Source: VRUE01 sp963745915
Lineage (GTDB): Bacteria > Actinomycetota > Thermoleophilia > Solirubrobacterales > 70-9
Assembly: GCA_963745915.1 (NCBI GenBank)
Contig: CAVUZA010000002.1
Coordinates: 1,178,001 to 1,242,000, forward strand
Reading direction: 5' to 3'
Length of the DNA: 64,000 nucleotides
This document shows positions 44,494 through 52,890 of this stretch, in pieces. Position numbers and translations under genes: made by a program. How positions within the stretch are numbered: the stretch's first letter is position 1; every line of letters starts with the position of its first letter. The notes under the pieces were generated by a model. It saw only the letters and a list, made by a program, of their open reading frames with translations, ran no database searches and had not been told where the DNA came from.

Positions 44494-45375
44494 ATGCGAA
44501 TCGGTTGTATAGGCACGGGAAGTCTCGACACGACCTTCCTCGTGGACTCGGCCTCGTATGACCACGAGTCGGTGACGATCATCGATGAGGTTGTCGTTTC
44601 GATTGGAGGCAAGGGGTTGGTGACTGCGGTGGGGATGCTTGACCGGGGCGTAGACGTCGAGCCGCTCTCGTTGGTGGGCAAGGATTCGCAAATACCCAAC
44701 ATGCTCCCTGCGCGCCTTGGACGAGCGTGGCTCGTGCCCGCGCTCGATTTGGACACCCAGATCTGGCTCAGCGTCTCCGCCAATCACGAGGTGGCGACTT
44801 GGGTGTCGTTCGGTAGCTCACTGAGGCCTGAACAGGAGCTTGCCGATATAGGCGCTGAGTACGCTCGAAGCTCCGACGCGCTTTACCTATCCGTCGAAGA
44901 GACGCCCCTTCTGCGTGGGGCCCTCCGCGCCGCTCAATCCGACGCGACCCCGCTTGCAGTCAATCTGAGCCGACCTCTCATCGATCGGCTCACGCACGAT
45001 GACCTCGCACTTCTCGCCAGCCTCGTCGACAGCGCGACGATTCTCCTCTGCAGCGCCGACGAGAGCGCTCGCGCCCTCTCAGCATTGTCGGCAGGCGATT
45101 GGCGGGATGTGGCGCGCCAGGACGCGGAAATCGTGGTTACCCGCGGTTCTGACGGCGGAGAATTTCTCCCGGCGGGCTCGCGGAGCTGGGAGCGCTACGA
45201 GGCGGTCGCTCCGGCGGCGGTGCGTTCGGTGGTGGGCGCGGGGGACACTTTCAACGGCGCATTCCTCGCGGCTCGCTGGGGTCGGGGTCAGTCCTTGCCG
45301 GAGAGTTGCGACGTCGCGGCGGCGGCAGCCGCTCGCTGCGTCGGCGAGGCGGGGTCGTGTCTCCCGCTCGTGTAG
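44494..45375 (+). CDS. PfkB-family carbohydrate/nucleoside kinase
   Basis: 293 residues. MRIGCIGTGSLDTTF opens the ribokinase fold, VVSIGGKGLVTAVGMLDRG is the substrate-binding GGKG motif, and SVVGAGDTFNGAFLAARWG is the ATP anion-hole with the catalytic Asp. PfkB members phosphorylate ribose, adenosine, pseudouridine and others. The neighbours (deoxyribosyltransferase-like, Nudix) favour a nucleoside or its sugar as substrate; this is inference. First gene of a four-gene plus-strand cluster. Confidence 0.88.
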   Translation: MRIGCIGTGSLDTTFLVDSASYDHESVTIIDEVVVSIGGKGLVTAVGMLDRGVDVEPLSLVGKDSQIPNMLPARLGRAWLVPALDLDTQIWLSVSANHEVATWVSFGSSLRPEQELADIGAEYARSSDALYLSVEETPLLRGALRAAQSDATPLAVNLSRPLIDRLTHDDLALLASLVDSATILLCSADESARALSALSAGDWRDVARQDAEIVVTRGSDGGEFLPAGSRSWERYEAVAPAAVRSVVGAGDTFNGAFLAARWGRGQSLPESCDVAAAAAARCVGEAGSCLPLV

Positions 45376-45418
45376 GGCGGAAGTCCGTCCGACCGGTGCG
45401 CGAGGCTCGGTAGAGCAG

Positions 45419-46036
45419 ATGAACCCTCGGGATCCGACCCCCATCTACCTTTCGGGAAGCATCGTCAAGGTTTCCGACGGGCCGGCGGCCTTTTCCTGGA
45501 GCGAGGCCGAGATTGCCGAGTTGAAGCAGCGCCTCAGCCCGCTCCGTCCTCAGATCCTCAACCCCTCGCTGCGCGCGGACGACCTCACCGACCCGCTGTC
45601 GACCTTCGGGCGGGATGCGCTCCAGGTGAAGCTCAGTAAGGCGGTCATGGTTGATGCCCGTTCCAAGCGGGGGGTCGGGATCGGGGCCGAGATGATGATG
45701 GCGAAGATGCTCCGGATTCCGGTCGTATCGGTAGCGCCTATGGATTCCCACTATCGACGCCGGGACATCACCTTCCTGGGTCAGGGCCTGGAGACCTGGA
45801 CGCATCCCTTCATTGCAAGCCTTAGCGACTTCATTGCCGAGGATCCGGCCGAGGCTGCCAACTGGGTTCTCACCTGCCTGAGCGAGCCCAGGCCGGGACA
45901 GGTGAAAGGGCCCGAGTTCTTGACGGAGATGATGGAGTATTACCTCCAGACGCAGATCGAGAACGATCCAGAGATGCACGAGGTCGTCGGGCTGCTGGGA
46001 TCGAATTTCGAAAGGTCGCTGCATCTCGCTGCGTAA
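45419..46036 (+). CDS. Nucleoside 2-deoxyribosyltransferase-like protein
   Basis: 205 residues. IYLSGSIVK at the start, then ALQVKLSKAVMVDARSKRGV and GIGAEMMMAKMLRIPVVSVAP match the layout of deoxyribosyltransferase/DUF4406-like proteins, in which the Glu of GxxxE is catalytic. C-terminal part (FLTEMMEYYLQTQIENDPEM) is helical. It would move or hydrolyse a base on a (deoxy)nucleoside. Spacing of 43 bases to the kinase and 20 to the dioxygenase suggests an operon. Confidence 0.75.
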   Translation: MNPRDPTPIYLSGSIVKVSDGPAAFSWSEAEIAELKQRLSPLRPQILNPSLRADDLTDPLSTFGRDALQVKLSKAVMVDARSKRGVGIGAEMMMAKMLRIPVVSVAPMDSHYRRRDITFLGQGLETWTHPFIASLSDFIAEDPAEAANWVLTCLSEPRPGQVKGPEFLTEMMEYYLQTQIENDPEMHEVVGLLGSNFERSLHLAA

Positions 46037-46056
46037 CATCGACGACGAAGTTCCTA

Positions 46057-46896
46057 ATGAGCCTCGTTGTCGAGCCACACCCTGAAATTCCATTCGCATC
46101 GATCTGCATCGGTGCGGATCTTGCTGCCGCGCCCGAGCTGGCGGCGGGGCAGATCAGCGCGGCGATCACGGATAGACCCCTTCTGCTGCTTCCAGGGCAG
46201 GATCTGAGCCCGGACCAGCAGCTGGAGCTGTCGAGGGCCCTTGGCGAACCCGAGCGATCATGGGACCGAAAGAGCTTGCACCCGGACAACCCGTACATAC
46301 AGGTGATCGAGAGCGGGAAGCGCCCACCGGGGGTGAAGAGCACCAGCCAGGTGTGGCACACCGACCAATCCTTTGTCGAACATCCGCCTTCCCTCACGAT
46401 TCTGCACGCGCGTCAGGTTCCGAGCGAAGGTGGGGAAACCCTCTTTGCCGACATGACTGCGGCGTTCGAATCCCTTTCTCCCACGCGGCGGAAGGTGCTC
46501 GGCCCGCTTCACGGGATCCACTCCTACGAACACGTCCTCGGTCCGGTGCGGGTAGATCGGTACTCAAGCGACCTGGTCGAGGACGAGACCCAGCGGTACA
46601 AACCCGTTCGACACCCTCTGGTGCGACGGAACGTTCGCAGCGGACGGCTCGCCCTGTACATGAACCAGCTCTGCCTGTCCCGCATTGAGGAGCTGGACGC
46701 CGCCACCTCAGTCCGGATGCTCGCCGATCTCTACGACGTTGCCCTCGATGACGAGCGGGTCTGCGGCCACCGCTGGCACGTCGGGGATGTCCTGATCTGG
46801 GACAATGCCTCCCTGATGCACCGGGGTTCACCGGTTGCAACCGACGAGCCCAGGCAGCTTCATCGAACGACCGTCTCCGGCGAGCGGCCGGTCTGA
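46057..46896 (+). CDS. TauD/TfdA-family Fe(II)/2-oxoglutarate dioxygenase
   Basis: 279 residues. PLLLLPGQDLSPDQQLEL and SRALGEPE open the TauD fold. Facial triad: VWHTDQSF (His-x-Asp) and DNASLMHRG (distal His); RQLHRTTVSGERPV supplies the 2-oxoglutarate Arg. GGETLFADMTAAFESL is also a family block. It hydroxylates a small acid or amine in relatives. In this cluster a modified nucleoside or amino acid is possible but not shown. Confidence 0.9.
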   Translation: MSLVVEPHPEIPFASICIGADLAAAPELAAGQISAAITDRPLLLLPGQDLSPDQQLELSRALGEPERSWDRKSLHPDNPYIQVIESGKRPPGVKSTSQVWHTDQSFVEHPPSLTILHARQVPSEGGETLFADMTAAFESLSPTRRKVLGPLHGIHSYEHVLGPVRVDRYSSDLVEDETQRYKPVRHPLVRRNVRSGRLALYMNQLCLSRIEELDAATSVRMLADLYDVALDDERVCGHRWHVGDVLIWDNASLMHRGSPVATDEPRQLHRTTVSGERPV

Positions 46897-46935
46897 GACG
46901 AACGTGCTCCGATCACTCGCAACACCCCCCGCAGC

Positions 46936-47373
46936 ATGAGCGCCCGACAGGAAAAGCCCGCGGAACCGAAGCGGCTCGTACGCGTCGGAGTCGGGATATT
47001 GGCGCTGCGCGACCATCAGGTCCTGCTCGGCCAGCGAGGCAGCGGGCACGGCAGTGGGACCTGGCAGCCGCCGGGCGGTCACCTGGAGTTCGGAGAGACG
47101 ATCGAGGAATGCGCACAGCGGGAGCTGCGCGAGGAGACTGCGGTCGAGGCGCGCACGCTCCGCGTCGGCCCCTACACCAACGATTTCTTCGACGAAGACG
47201 ACGAGCACTACGTCAGCCTCTTCGTGATCGGTGAAGATGTGGTCGGGGAGCCGCGCGCGATGGAGCCGGACAAGGCGGTCACCTGGCAGTGGTTCGACTG
47301 GGCCGATCTTCCCGAGCCGCTCTTCCTCCCTCTGAAGAACTTGAGGGCGGCGGGGTATGACCCCTTCGATTAG
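46936..47373 (+). CDS. Nudix hydrolase, NUDT15/MutT-like
   Basis: 145 residues. Full Nudix box GGHLEFGETIEECAQ followed by RELREETAVE, after VGVGILALRDHQVLLGQRGSGHGSGTWQPP. This overall pattern is that of NUDT15/MTH1-like nucleoside triphosphate diphosphatases. It could sanitise non-standard dNTPs made by the neighbouring enzymes. Its stop overlaps the convergent gene's stop region by four bases. Confidence 0.9.
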   Translation: MSARQEKPAEPKRLVRVGVGILALRDHQVLLGQRGSGHGSGTWQPPGGHLEFGETIEECAQRELREETAVEARTLRVGPYTNDFFDEDDEHYVSLFVIGEDVVGEPRAMEPDKAVTWQWFDWADLPEPLFLPLKNLRAAGYDPFD

Positions 47374-48185
47374 CGCGACCGCGAGAACTCGAGCAGGCGG
47401 AGCAGCAGCATCCCCGGCGGGATAGCGCCCTCGCCCCCCTCGAGGTTCCCGAAGAGGGGCTCGTAGATCCGCCTGAGCGCGTCGTCGGGAATCCTCAGGC
47501 GGCCCAATCTCCAACCTTTCGCCTTTGCCGCGTCCCCCCCGGTCGCGACCTCCTCGTACCTGGCGACGAGCTCATCGGTGATCTTCTCGATCGAGCTGCT
47601 CGCGGACTCGATGCTCGAGGCGTGGCTAACTCGCTCGACTAGCTCCTTCCGAAACGAGGGCATAAGGCGTCGGCACTCCTCGATCTGGTCCTGGTCCAGA
47701 AGCGAGACGTCGGGCAGGGCGAGGCGGGGCTGGAGTTCCTCGATCGCACCCGAGATCAAATTGGATTTGGTGAACAGCGGATCCAGGAAACGGGTCACCG
47801 TCTCCGCCCCGATCGGATCCAACAGCAGGTCGCTGCACTCGACCAGCTCGCGGACCCCAAGGCTCCCCAACAGGTGCTTGCCGAGGACAACCTCGGTCAC
47901 GCCATCGAACGAACTGGCGGCCTGTCCGGTGATCAGCGCCCTCCTGATGTCCGTCAGCCGGTCCACCAAGTCGGCGTGCATGTCTCTGTACCGATCAAGG
48001 ACCACGGTGGAGTCCGGCGAGGTGCTCAGCGGGCCGCCCTCAACCGCATCTCCGAGGAATCCGGCTTGTCCCTCGATTTCCCAGGTCTTCACCGCGCCGA
48101 TCTCGGCCAGCTCCCGGAAGCGTTGCCGCAGGGCCTTCCTATCTTCCTCAGGCAGTGTGCGATCGATCCCCGTCGTCGCGCTCAT
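47370..48185 (-). CDS. Hypothetical protein in the thymidylate-synthase-like operon
   Basis: 271 residues, mainly helical, soluble. No family recognised. Notable blocks are FGNLEGGEGAIPPGMLLLRL at the C-terminus and LLDQDQIEECRRLMPSFRKE. Last gene of the minus-strand operon that starts with the thymidylate-synthase-like gene; its ATG lies within the end of the small gene at 48148. Confidence 0.65.
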   Translation of the reverse strand: MSATTGIDRTLPEEDRKALRQRFRELAEIGAVKTWEIEGQAGFLGDAVEGGPLSTSPDSTVVLDRYRDMHADLVDRLTDIRRALITGQAASSFDGVTEVVLGKHLLGSLGVRELVECSDLLLDPIGAETVTRFLDPLFTKSNLISGAIEELQPRLALPDVSLLDQDQIEECRRLMPSFRKELVERVSHASSIESASSSIEKITDELVARYEEVATGGDAAKAKGWRLGRLRIPDDALRRIYEPLFGNLEGGEGAIPPGMLLLRLLEFSRSR

Positions 48186-48288
48186 CCAGAATCTCGTCCG
48201 CCACGAACACGGCCGCCTCCGTGAGGCGCCGCACGTCCTCAGATCCCAGATAGGCTTTGGCCGGGAACAGGAAGGAGTGCTCTGTCAA
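48148..48288 (-). CDS. Small protein tiling the gap in the TS-like operon
   Basis: 46 residues from a TTG start that overlaps the TS-like stop by four bases (TTGA) and ending inside the next gene. Sequence TEHSFLFPAKAYLGSEDVRR then LTEAAVFVADEILDERDDG is helical, acidic and protein-like. The exact overlap on both sides is the main support. No function can be given. Confidence 0.45.
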   Translation of the reverse strand: MTEHSFLFPAKAYLGSEDVRRLTEAAVFVADEILDERDDGDRSHTA

Positions 48289-48923
48289 CGCGAGATCGAC
48301 CCGAGGATCGGCAGATCCACGTCGTAGACGTGGTAGCTCAAGAACAGGTATGTCGTCCGCCCCAGCGTTAGCCCTGTGCTCTCCGACACCCTTTCGAGGA
48401 GGGCACCGAACCCCGCCAGCATCGGGAACGCCCCCAGCCAGGCATCGACCGATCTCGCCACCAGCGTCGCCCGGAGTTGACCACCACGGGCCCGGAGCGA
48501 AGCGACCAGGGGCGAGACGGGGTTCTCCAGCTCCGGGTCGACGACCGGGTCCCAGAAGGTGAGGATCGTGAAGCGGCTGCCGGGAGACTCGCGCAACGCG
48601 TTCACTGCGCGGGTGACCTGGTCCAGGCCGGTTGAGTCACCGTTCGTCCCCCAGTCGTAGAGCCGGTCGCGCACGGTGGCTCCGTCGACCTCGGCCTCGT
48701 CCAGAAACGCGGACTTGTAGAGGTCGACCAGCGCGTGGAGGTCCTGGGGGTAGCTATCGCTAAGGATCGGCTGGGCAGAGACGTCCTCGACTTTCAAGAC
48801 GAGGTCCTGAACGTCCGTGCAAGGCCCCCGGGGGCTGTCGTATCGAGTCAACTCGCCGGTGGCCTTGAAGGCGGCAAGGCTCGCGTGCCACACCTCTGCA
48901 ATGGTGTTCCCGTTCACCTCCAT
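48285..48923 (-). CDS. Thymidylate-synthase-fold protein lacking the catalytic cysteine
   Basis: 212 residues. From residue 85 the order of thymidylate synthase is clear: RDRLYDWG, LDQVTRAVNALRESPGSRFT, LTFWDPVVDP, RATLVARSVDAWLG and ESTGLTLGRTTYLFLSYHVY. The phosphate-binding Arg-Ser and Asp of RSxD and the His/Tyr pair remain. The PCH active-site cysteine is absent (SPLVASL instead) and the pyrimidine-binding Asn is not in place. It therefore cannot be an ordinary TS; it may bind a nucleotide or carry out a changed reaction. Divergent from the membrane protein at 48949. Confidence 0.75.
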   Translation of the reverse strand: MEVNGNTIAEVWHASLAAFKATGELTRYDSPRGPCTDVQDLVLKVEDVSAQPILSDSYPQDLHALVDLYKSAFLDEAEVDGATVRDRLYDWGTNGDSTGLDQVTRAVNALRESPGSRFTILTFWDPVVDPELENPVSPLVASLRARGGQLRATLVARSVDAWLGAFPMLAGFGALLERVSESTGLTLGRTTYLFLSYHVYDVDLPILGSISR

Positions 48924-48948
48924 GGACCGAAAGTTTCGCAGGTCTGAA

Positions 48949-49389
48949 ATGCACGAACAGCACCCCTACTACGCCGTATGGGCAGCGCCGATAGGCGCGG
49001 TGGCGGGCTTGGCGATCGCCTGTCTCTTGGGTGTCGAGAAGGTTCCCCCAGAATCGCCCCAGGTGGCGGTCGGCCTGCTGCTGGCCATTGTCTTCTCCAG
49101 CGCGAGCTGGAGGAGCGCGCTGTTTCTGCCGGGCTTTTCTACTGGCGAGACAAGGCCCACCACGAGCGCGCTCGTGGTGGGCGTCGTGTTCAACATTCCG
49201 CTGATGCTCCTTTGGGCGATCCTCCCGATTCTTTCTCTGGCGCTACGCGGAGACGAATGCCAGGTCAGCATCGACATCGTTTTCGCCGGCCTCGGCTCTG
49301 CCAGCGTATTTGCCCTCACCGCTGGGATGGCCGAGGGAATTCGGCGCCGCCTACAGAACCCCCAAGGGGGAGATGGCGCACGGAAATGA
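48949..49389 (+). CDS. Four-helix membrane protein of unknown function
   Basis: 146 residues with about four membrane segments (IGAVAGLAIACLLG, VAVGLLLAIVFSSASW, LVVGVVFNIPLMLLWAILP, IVFAGLGSASVFALTAG). Short charged tail. ATG at 48949, 25 bases from the divergent TS-like start. No family recognised. It may be a membrane partner of the cluster or simple cargo. Confidence 0.65.
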   Translation: MHEQHPYYAVWAAPIGAVAGLAIACLLGVEKVPPESPQVAVGLLLAIVFSSASWRSALFLPGFSTGETRPTTSALVVGVVFNIPLMLLWAILPILSLALRGDECQVSIDIVFAGLGSASVFALTAGMAEGIRRRLQNPQGGDGARK

Positions 49390-49545
49390 GAGCGGGAGCC
49401 TTGGATGAAGCTCGGTGATGGACGACGCTACCGTGACCCCTACGAGCGCTTGGCTTCGCGGCCCCAGCGCGGCACCCTCGCACCCTGATGGTCTTCGCGG
49501 GTTGAACTCCACCAGGCCGTCTACGACCAATAGCCGTCAACCCGA

Positions 49546-49605
49546 ATCCTCAATCCGGTGTCCTTGAGGACTTCTACCCGTCGCTCCCATCGAGTGCCTG
49601 CAATC
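49546..49605 (+). repeat. Direct repeat copy 1, tRNA-Asp 3'-end-like
   Basis: Contains AATCCGGTGTCCTTGAGGAC, then CCCGTCGCTCCC (49577-49588) and GAGTGCCTG. A close copy occurs at 51194-51255. CCCGTCGCTCCC equals the last 12 bases of the tRNA-Asp acceptor/T-arm side (37409-37420). Possible attachment-site remnant. The rest of the 479-base gap (49390-49868) holds a short AT-rich patch at 49800-49840 that may be a promoter and nothing else I recognise. Confidence 0.55.
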
Positions 49606-49868
49606 GGCAGGTTCCAGCGAGCTTCAACCTGCACTTATCACCGCGCCGAGCTGGCTGGCCGATGCGACGGGCACGGCCGCTTTGGTCCCTGCCGGTTAGT
49701 CGGGTGCCGATCCGCTCCGGCGCTCAGCCAAATCTGGATCACTCGTCGGGCACAACGCCTGCTCACCTGGGATTTCGGGTCGCCAAGTACACAGCCTGAC
49801 TAAACATCTCAGTCTATTAATAAGAAAAAGTATTGCTTTAGGTCGGCCAGTGTGCGAGGCTGCCGTGG

Positions 49869-51113
49869 ATGATGATCGCTCCGGCAGAAGTTCCACCCGC
49901 TGCACGACGTAACGGCGCTGGGGGCGATGGGCCGGAGGTGTCGGTGACCCAGGCCTTCGACCTGGGCTGGAACCTTTGCCTCCTCTATGTGTCTGGTGCA
50001 GCACCCGAAAGGCCGGCTTACCCGGAACCGCCGCCGCGACTCCCCTCCCCGCCGCGGTTCTCTGAGTCCCAGCGTTCCCTGATCCGGCTTAGCCAGGTCA
50101 AGAGCTCAATCAAGCGCCTGGACCGCCGCTTCCCGGCGGGAGAAGGCGGCGGATCGCTTTTCGGTGCCGCTGGGGTGCAGATCGACGCGTTGATGCCCGC
50201 CGACGGCGCCGCGGTTGCCGGCGGAGACCCCCGCGTAAACATCTGCCAAGCGCACCTACACCTGGCGGAAGCGCTGAGCGTCAGCGATCCGAGACTGGCC
50301 AAGGCCTATCACCTGGGATGCGATCTCGCCTATACGTGCTACGCACCGCGCGACCTTGCTTCGCTCAAGGAACAGTTCAAGCGCAAGCGGGTCGCACAGC
50401 TCGGAGAGGCGCTGGCCGACCTCACGTCGGTCCTCCCCGAGCATGCCGGACGCGCCGTGCGCCTTTCCTGCTGCGAATGGCAGCGTTGGGTGAAGGGACC
50501 GCAACTTGGCGATCCGGGTGGGTCGTCCGGCGGCGGGACGTTTTCCGCGAGGCCGAGGATTGGGATCGGTCAACAGCAATTCGAATGGGCGACGGACGGA
50601 GAGAAGGTTCTGCGCGCCCTGCGCCGGCAGGGAGAGATATGGAGAGCCCTACTCTCTGGAGAGAAGCACGGGGAGGAGATGCTGGAGCTCCAGGCCTACT
50701 TCGCAACGGGCGCGCGAGCGCTGAAACACGCATTCAGGCTTCTGCGCGGCCTCCTGATTCCGATCGCGATCGCTCTGCTCTTTCTGGCAGTCGGAGCCTG
50801 GCTGTTGGTCAAGAACGAAGGTGCCGCGGCTACCGCTGCGGGGCTGGTGACCGTCGCTGGCGCCGTCGGCATCACTTGGAAGGGTGTCCTCGGGGGGCTG
50901 GGGTCCGTAGTAGCGAAGGTCCAGGGGCCCGTCTGGGGCGCCGCTCTGGACGAGGAGATCGCGACGTCAATCACCTGCTTGCCGAAGGGCGCCAAGGAGA
51001 TCTCGGCGCGGCCAGACCAGGCAGCGCCCGCCTCGGGACCTCAGCCCGAGGCGCTGGCCGACGAGCCACCATCGGACCAGGCGGAGCCGCTCGACCAGCC
51101 TGCGCTGGCTTAA
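49869..51113 (+). CDS. Hypothetical membrane protein in a repeat-bounded cassette
   Basis: 414 residues. N-terminal 280 residues are soluble and partly helical (FDLGWNLCLLYVSG, SQVKSSIKRLDRRFP, INICQAHLHLAEAL-like). Two membrane helices follow at about 295-345 (RGLLIPIAIALLFLAVGAW and AATAAGLVTVAGAVGIT), then a Pro/Ala/Glu-rich acidic tail. A soluble sensor plus a two-helix hairpin is a common layout for membrane-acting effectors, but there is no direct evidence. It is the only gene between the repeats at 49546 and 51194. Confidence 0.65.
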   Translation: MMIAPAEVPPAARRNGAGGDGPEVSVTQAFDLGWNLCLLYVSGAAPERPAYPEPPPRLPSPPRFSESQRSLIRLSQVKSSIKRLDRRFPAGEGGGSLFGAAGVQIDALMPADGAAVAGGDPRVNICQAHLHLAEALSVSDPRLAKAYHLGCDLAYTCYAPRDLASLKEQFKRKRVAQLGEALADLTSVLPEHAGRAVRLSCCEWQRWVKGPQLGDPGGSSGGGTFSARPRIGIGQQQFEWATDGEKVLRALRRQGEIWRALLSGEKHGEEMLELQAYFATGARALKHAFRLLRGLLIPIAIALLFLAVGAWLLVKNEGAAATAAGLVTVAGAVGITWKGVLGGLGSVVAKVQGPVWGAALDEEIATSITCLPKGAKEISARPDQAAPASGPQPEALADEPPSDQAEPLDQPALA

Positions 51114-51193
51114 ATTTGTCGCTGCCCATGAGGGGGCGGTCACGCCGTAGTCCAAACCTCGCCAGCATTACCGCAGCGGTTTCCTCAACCTCG

Positions 51194-51255
51194 AATCTGA
51201 ATCCGGTGTCCTTTGAGGACTCCTTCCCCGTCGCTCCCGTTCGTTGAGTGCCTGG
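51194..51255 (+). repeat. Direct repeat copy 2, tRNA-Asp 3'-end-like
   Basis: AATCCGGTGTCC, TTTGAGGACTCCTTCC, then CCCGTCGCTCCCG (51227-51239, identical to 37409-37421 of tRNA-Asp) and GAGTGCCTGG. Pairs with the copy at 49546. The gap 51114-51557 contains this repeat, the hairpin at 51313 and nothing else I can name. Confidence 0.55.
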
Positions 51256-51312
51256 AAGCGGGCGGTTTTTCGGGCTTATCCTGTGGATCTGCCTCGGCTT
51301 CTTCACTTCCGG

Positions 51313-51338
51313 CCCATTGGGCACTGGTGCCCAATGGG
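51313..51338. terminator. Palindrome CCCATTGGGCA-CTGG-TGCCCAATGGG
   Basis: Perfect 11-bp inverted repeat with a four-base loop and no T-tract. Could be a terminator, an operator for the gene at 51558, or a small version of the palindromic elements elsewhere in the window. Confidence 0.5.
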
Positions 51339-51557
51339 TGATCCCGTTGCTGTCTTGGGAACTCACGTCCAGGGACCCAAGCCCAGGCCATGAGCAACTG
51401 CGGCTACAAAAACCGTGGTCGGCAGCAAGAGCAGGCGCGCAACAGCGCGGTCGATGGCCGGATCGCACTCGATTCGGGTTGAATCACCATCCGGCTTTTT
51501 CCGTTCGTATTTCATCTGAAAGCTTGGCTGTCTGCCTGATTTCCGAAACTCCAGAAG

Positions 51558-52631
51558 TTGACCGAGAGCGTTCCACAGCTTCCGCCCCTATCAAAGGTGG
51601 CTATTGCAGCGAGGGCTCGCGCCTTAACTGCCACCCCACCCGCCCCGGCTGTTGGAGAGAGCTTGCTTGAACCGCCTTTGCCCAGTTGGCTCGATGCGAT
51701 TGCGCCACAAGGGGGGGATGTCCTCTATACGAACACGTCGATTCTGCCTCTAACCGCCGCGGACTGGACGGAGGTCGAACCGCCGTATGAGATGACGGTT
51801 ACCGAGCGTGACGACGGAAGCCGCGTCCATCAAGGCCGAGCTACGAAAGACGCGCACATGCCGCCGCGTCATCCGAGCAAAGCGCCGCGCCCAGAGCAGC
51901 GCGTTCGTGAGGAGCGAATTGCGCGGGCCTGGAATCGCGCTCACGCCTTGGCCCTCGCTCTGGTTGCTGCCGGTATAGGGGAACGAGGCATTGGGCGTGG
52001 GGCGATGCGTACTGCAGAAACCACGCTTTGGCTGGCAGACGGGGGTGTACGGGAGCCTGGGGTTCCCATCTTTGACCGGCTCCCGCGTCGCACGCCCGGA
52101 GACATAGAGCTTCGCAGTGGCAACCTCCTCCAAGGGAAACGCTTTGGGCGAAATGGAGCCTCGATCCTGCGCATCGAATGCGCGGTTGGCCATGATCTGG
52201 TGGCTGCTCCTTACGCACAGCTCAGTAAGGCTCAGCAGTGGCGCGGACATGTCGACGCCCAAGGCAACCGCGGCAATCCAAGCGAGGCCAAGCGAGCCGT
52301 ACGGGAGGGACGTAAGCTCCTCCACCGCCTGGGAGCCTGGCCTTGGGCGCACGCCGAGGCTGGACGACTGCACCTGCATCCTGAATGGTGGAGTCAACCA
52401 GCCTTTCTAGACCCTCTTCGGTCCTGGATTTCCTATGGCTGGGCTCGGTTTCTTTTTCTTGAATCTTTGCGGGCGCGACGAGCGAGCGAATTGGAGGGCT
52501 CGTCAGGCGCGTTAAGAAAAGCCGCTGAGGCGAGTCTGGGTGTTCTTGCTGATGAGATGGCACAGGTTGTAATCGCGCTGGACACGGATCGGTTTCTCGA
52601 TGCTTTCGCTGGAAAAGAGAAAAGGGACTAA
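51558..52631 (+). CDS. Hypothetical protein of the island
   Basis: 357 residues from TTG at 51558. No membrane segment. Basic, with an Arg/Pro-rich part (MPPRHPSKAPRPEQRVREE) and a helical C-terminus (LRKAAEASLGVLADEMAQVV). No family recognised. Codon use is less GC-biased than the core genes, which fits horizontally acquired cargo. A later ATG in the PPRHPSK region (51858) is a possible start. Confidence 0.55.
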   Translation: MTESVPQLPPLSKVAIAARARALTATPPAPAVGESLLEPPLPSWLDAIAPQGGDVLYTNTSILPLTAADWTEVEPPYEMTVTERDDGSRVHQGRATKDAHMPPRHPSKAPRPEQRVREERIARAWNRAHALALALVAAGIGERGIGRGAMRTAETTLWLADGGVREPGVPIFDRLPRRTPGDIELRSGNLLQGKRFGRNGASILRIECAVGHDLVAAPYAQLSKAQQWRGHVDAQGNRGNPSEAKRAVREGRKLLHRLGAWPWAHAEAGRLHLHPEWWSQPAFLDPLRSWISYGWARFLFLESLRARRASELEGSSGALRKAAEASLGVLADEMAQVVIALDTDRFLDAFAGKEKRD

Positions 52632-52655
52632 CTGCCACTCAGGCTTGTTGGTGTT

Positions 52656-52890
52656 CTAGTTGTCCCTGATCTCCGTCTCGGGGTGGTGCCAGGAAGCGTT
52701 CGAGAGCAATCCGCCCATTTTCGTTAGGGGTTTCATTCCGGTCGCATCGGTGTAGACGCGTAGGGTCATGCGTGGGTCGCGGTGACCCATCTGGGCGGCG
52801 GTGATGGCTGGATGCTCGCCCAACTCGGCGCGCAGGGCGGCGTAGGTTCGGCGCAGCGAATGGAACGTGATGCCGTCGGGCAACGGTGGC
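52656..52890 (-). pseudogene. C-terminal fragment of a tyrosine recombinase
   Basis: Reads LPDGITFHSLRRTYAALRAE, then AITAAQMGHRDPRMTLRVYT: the HxLR box, the GH box and the catalytic Tyr of phage-type integrases. The N-terminal arm and core-binding domains and the first Arg are absent. At about 52890 it meets IS3 transposase sequence on the other strand. Relic that cannot act alone. Confidence 0.85.

Noticed and set aside
49558..49803. Open frames in the gap 49390-49868
   Set aside because: They lack ribosome sites and protein-like composition and cross the direct repeat.
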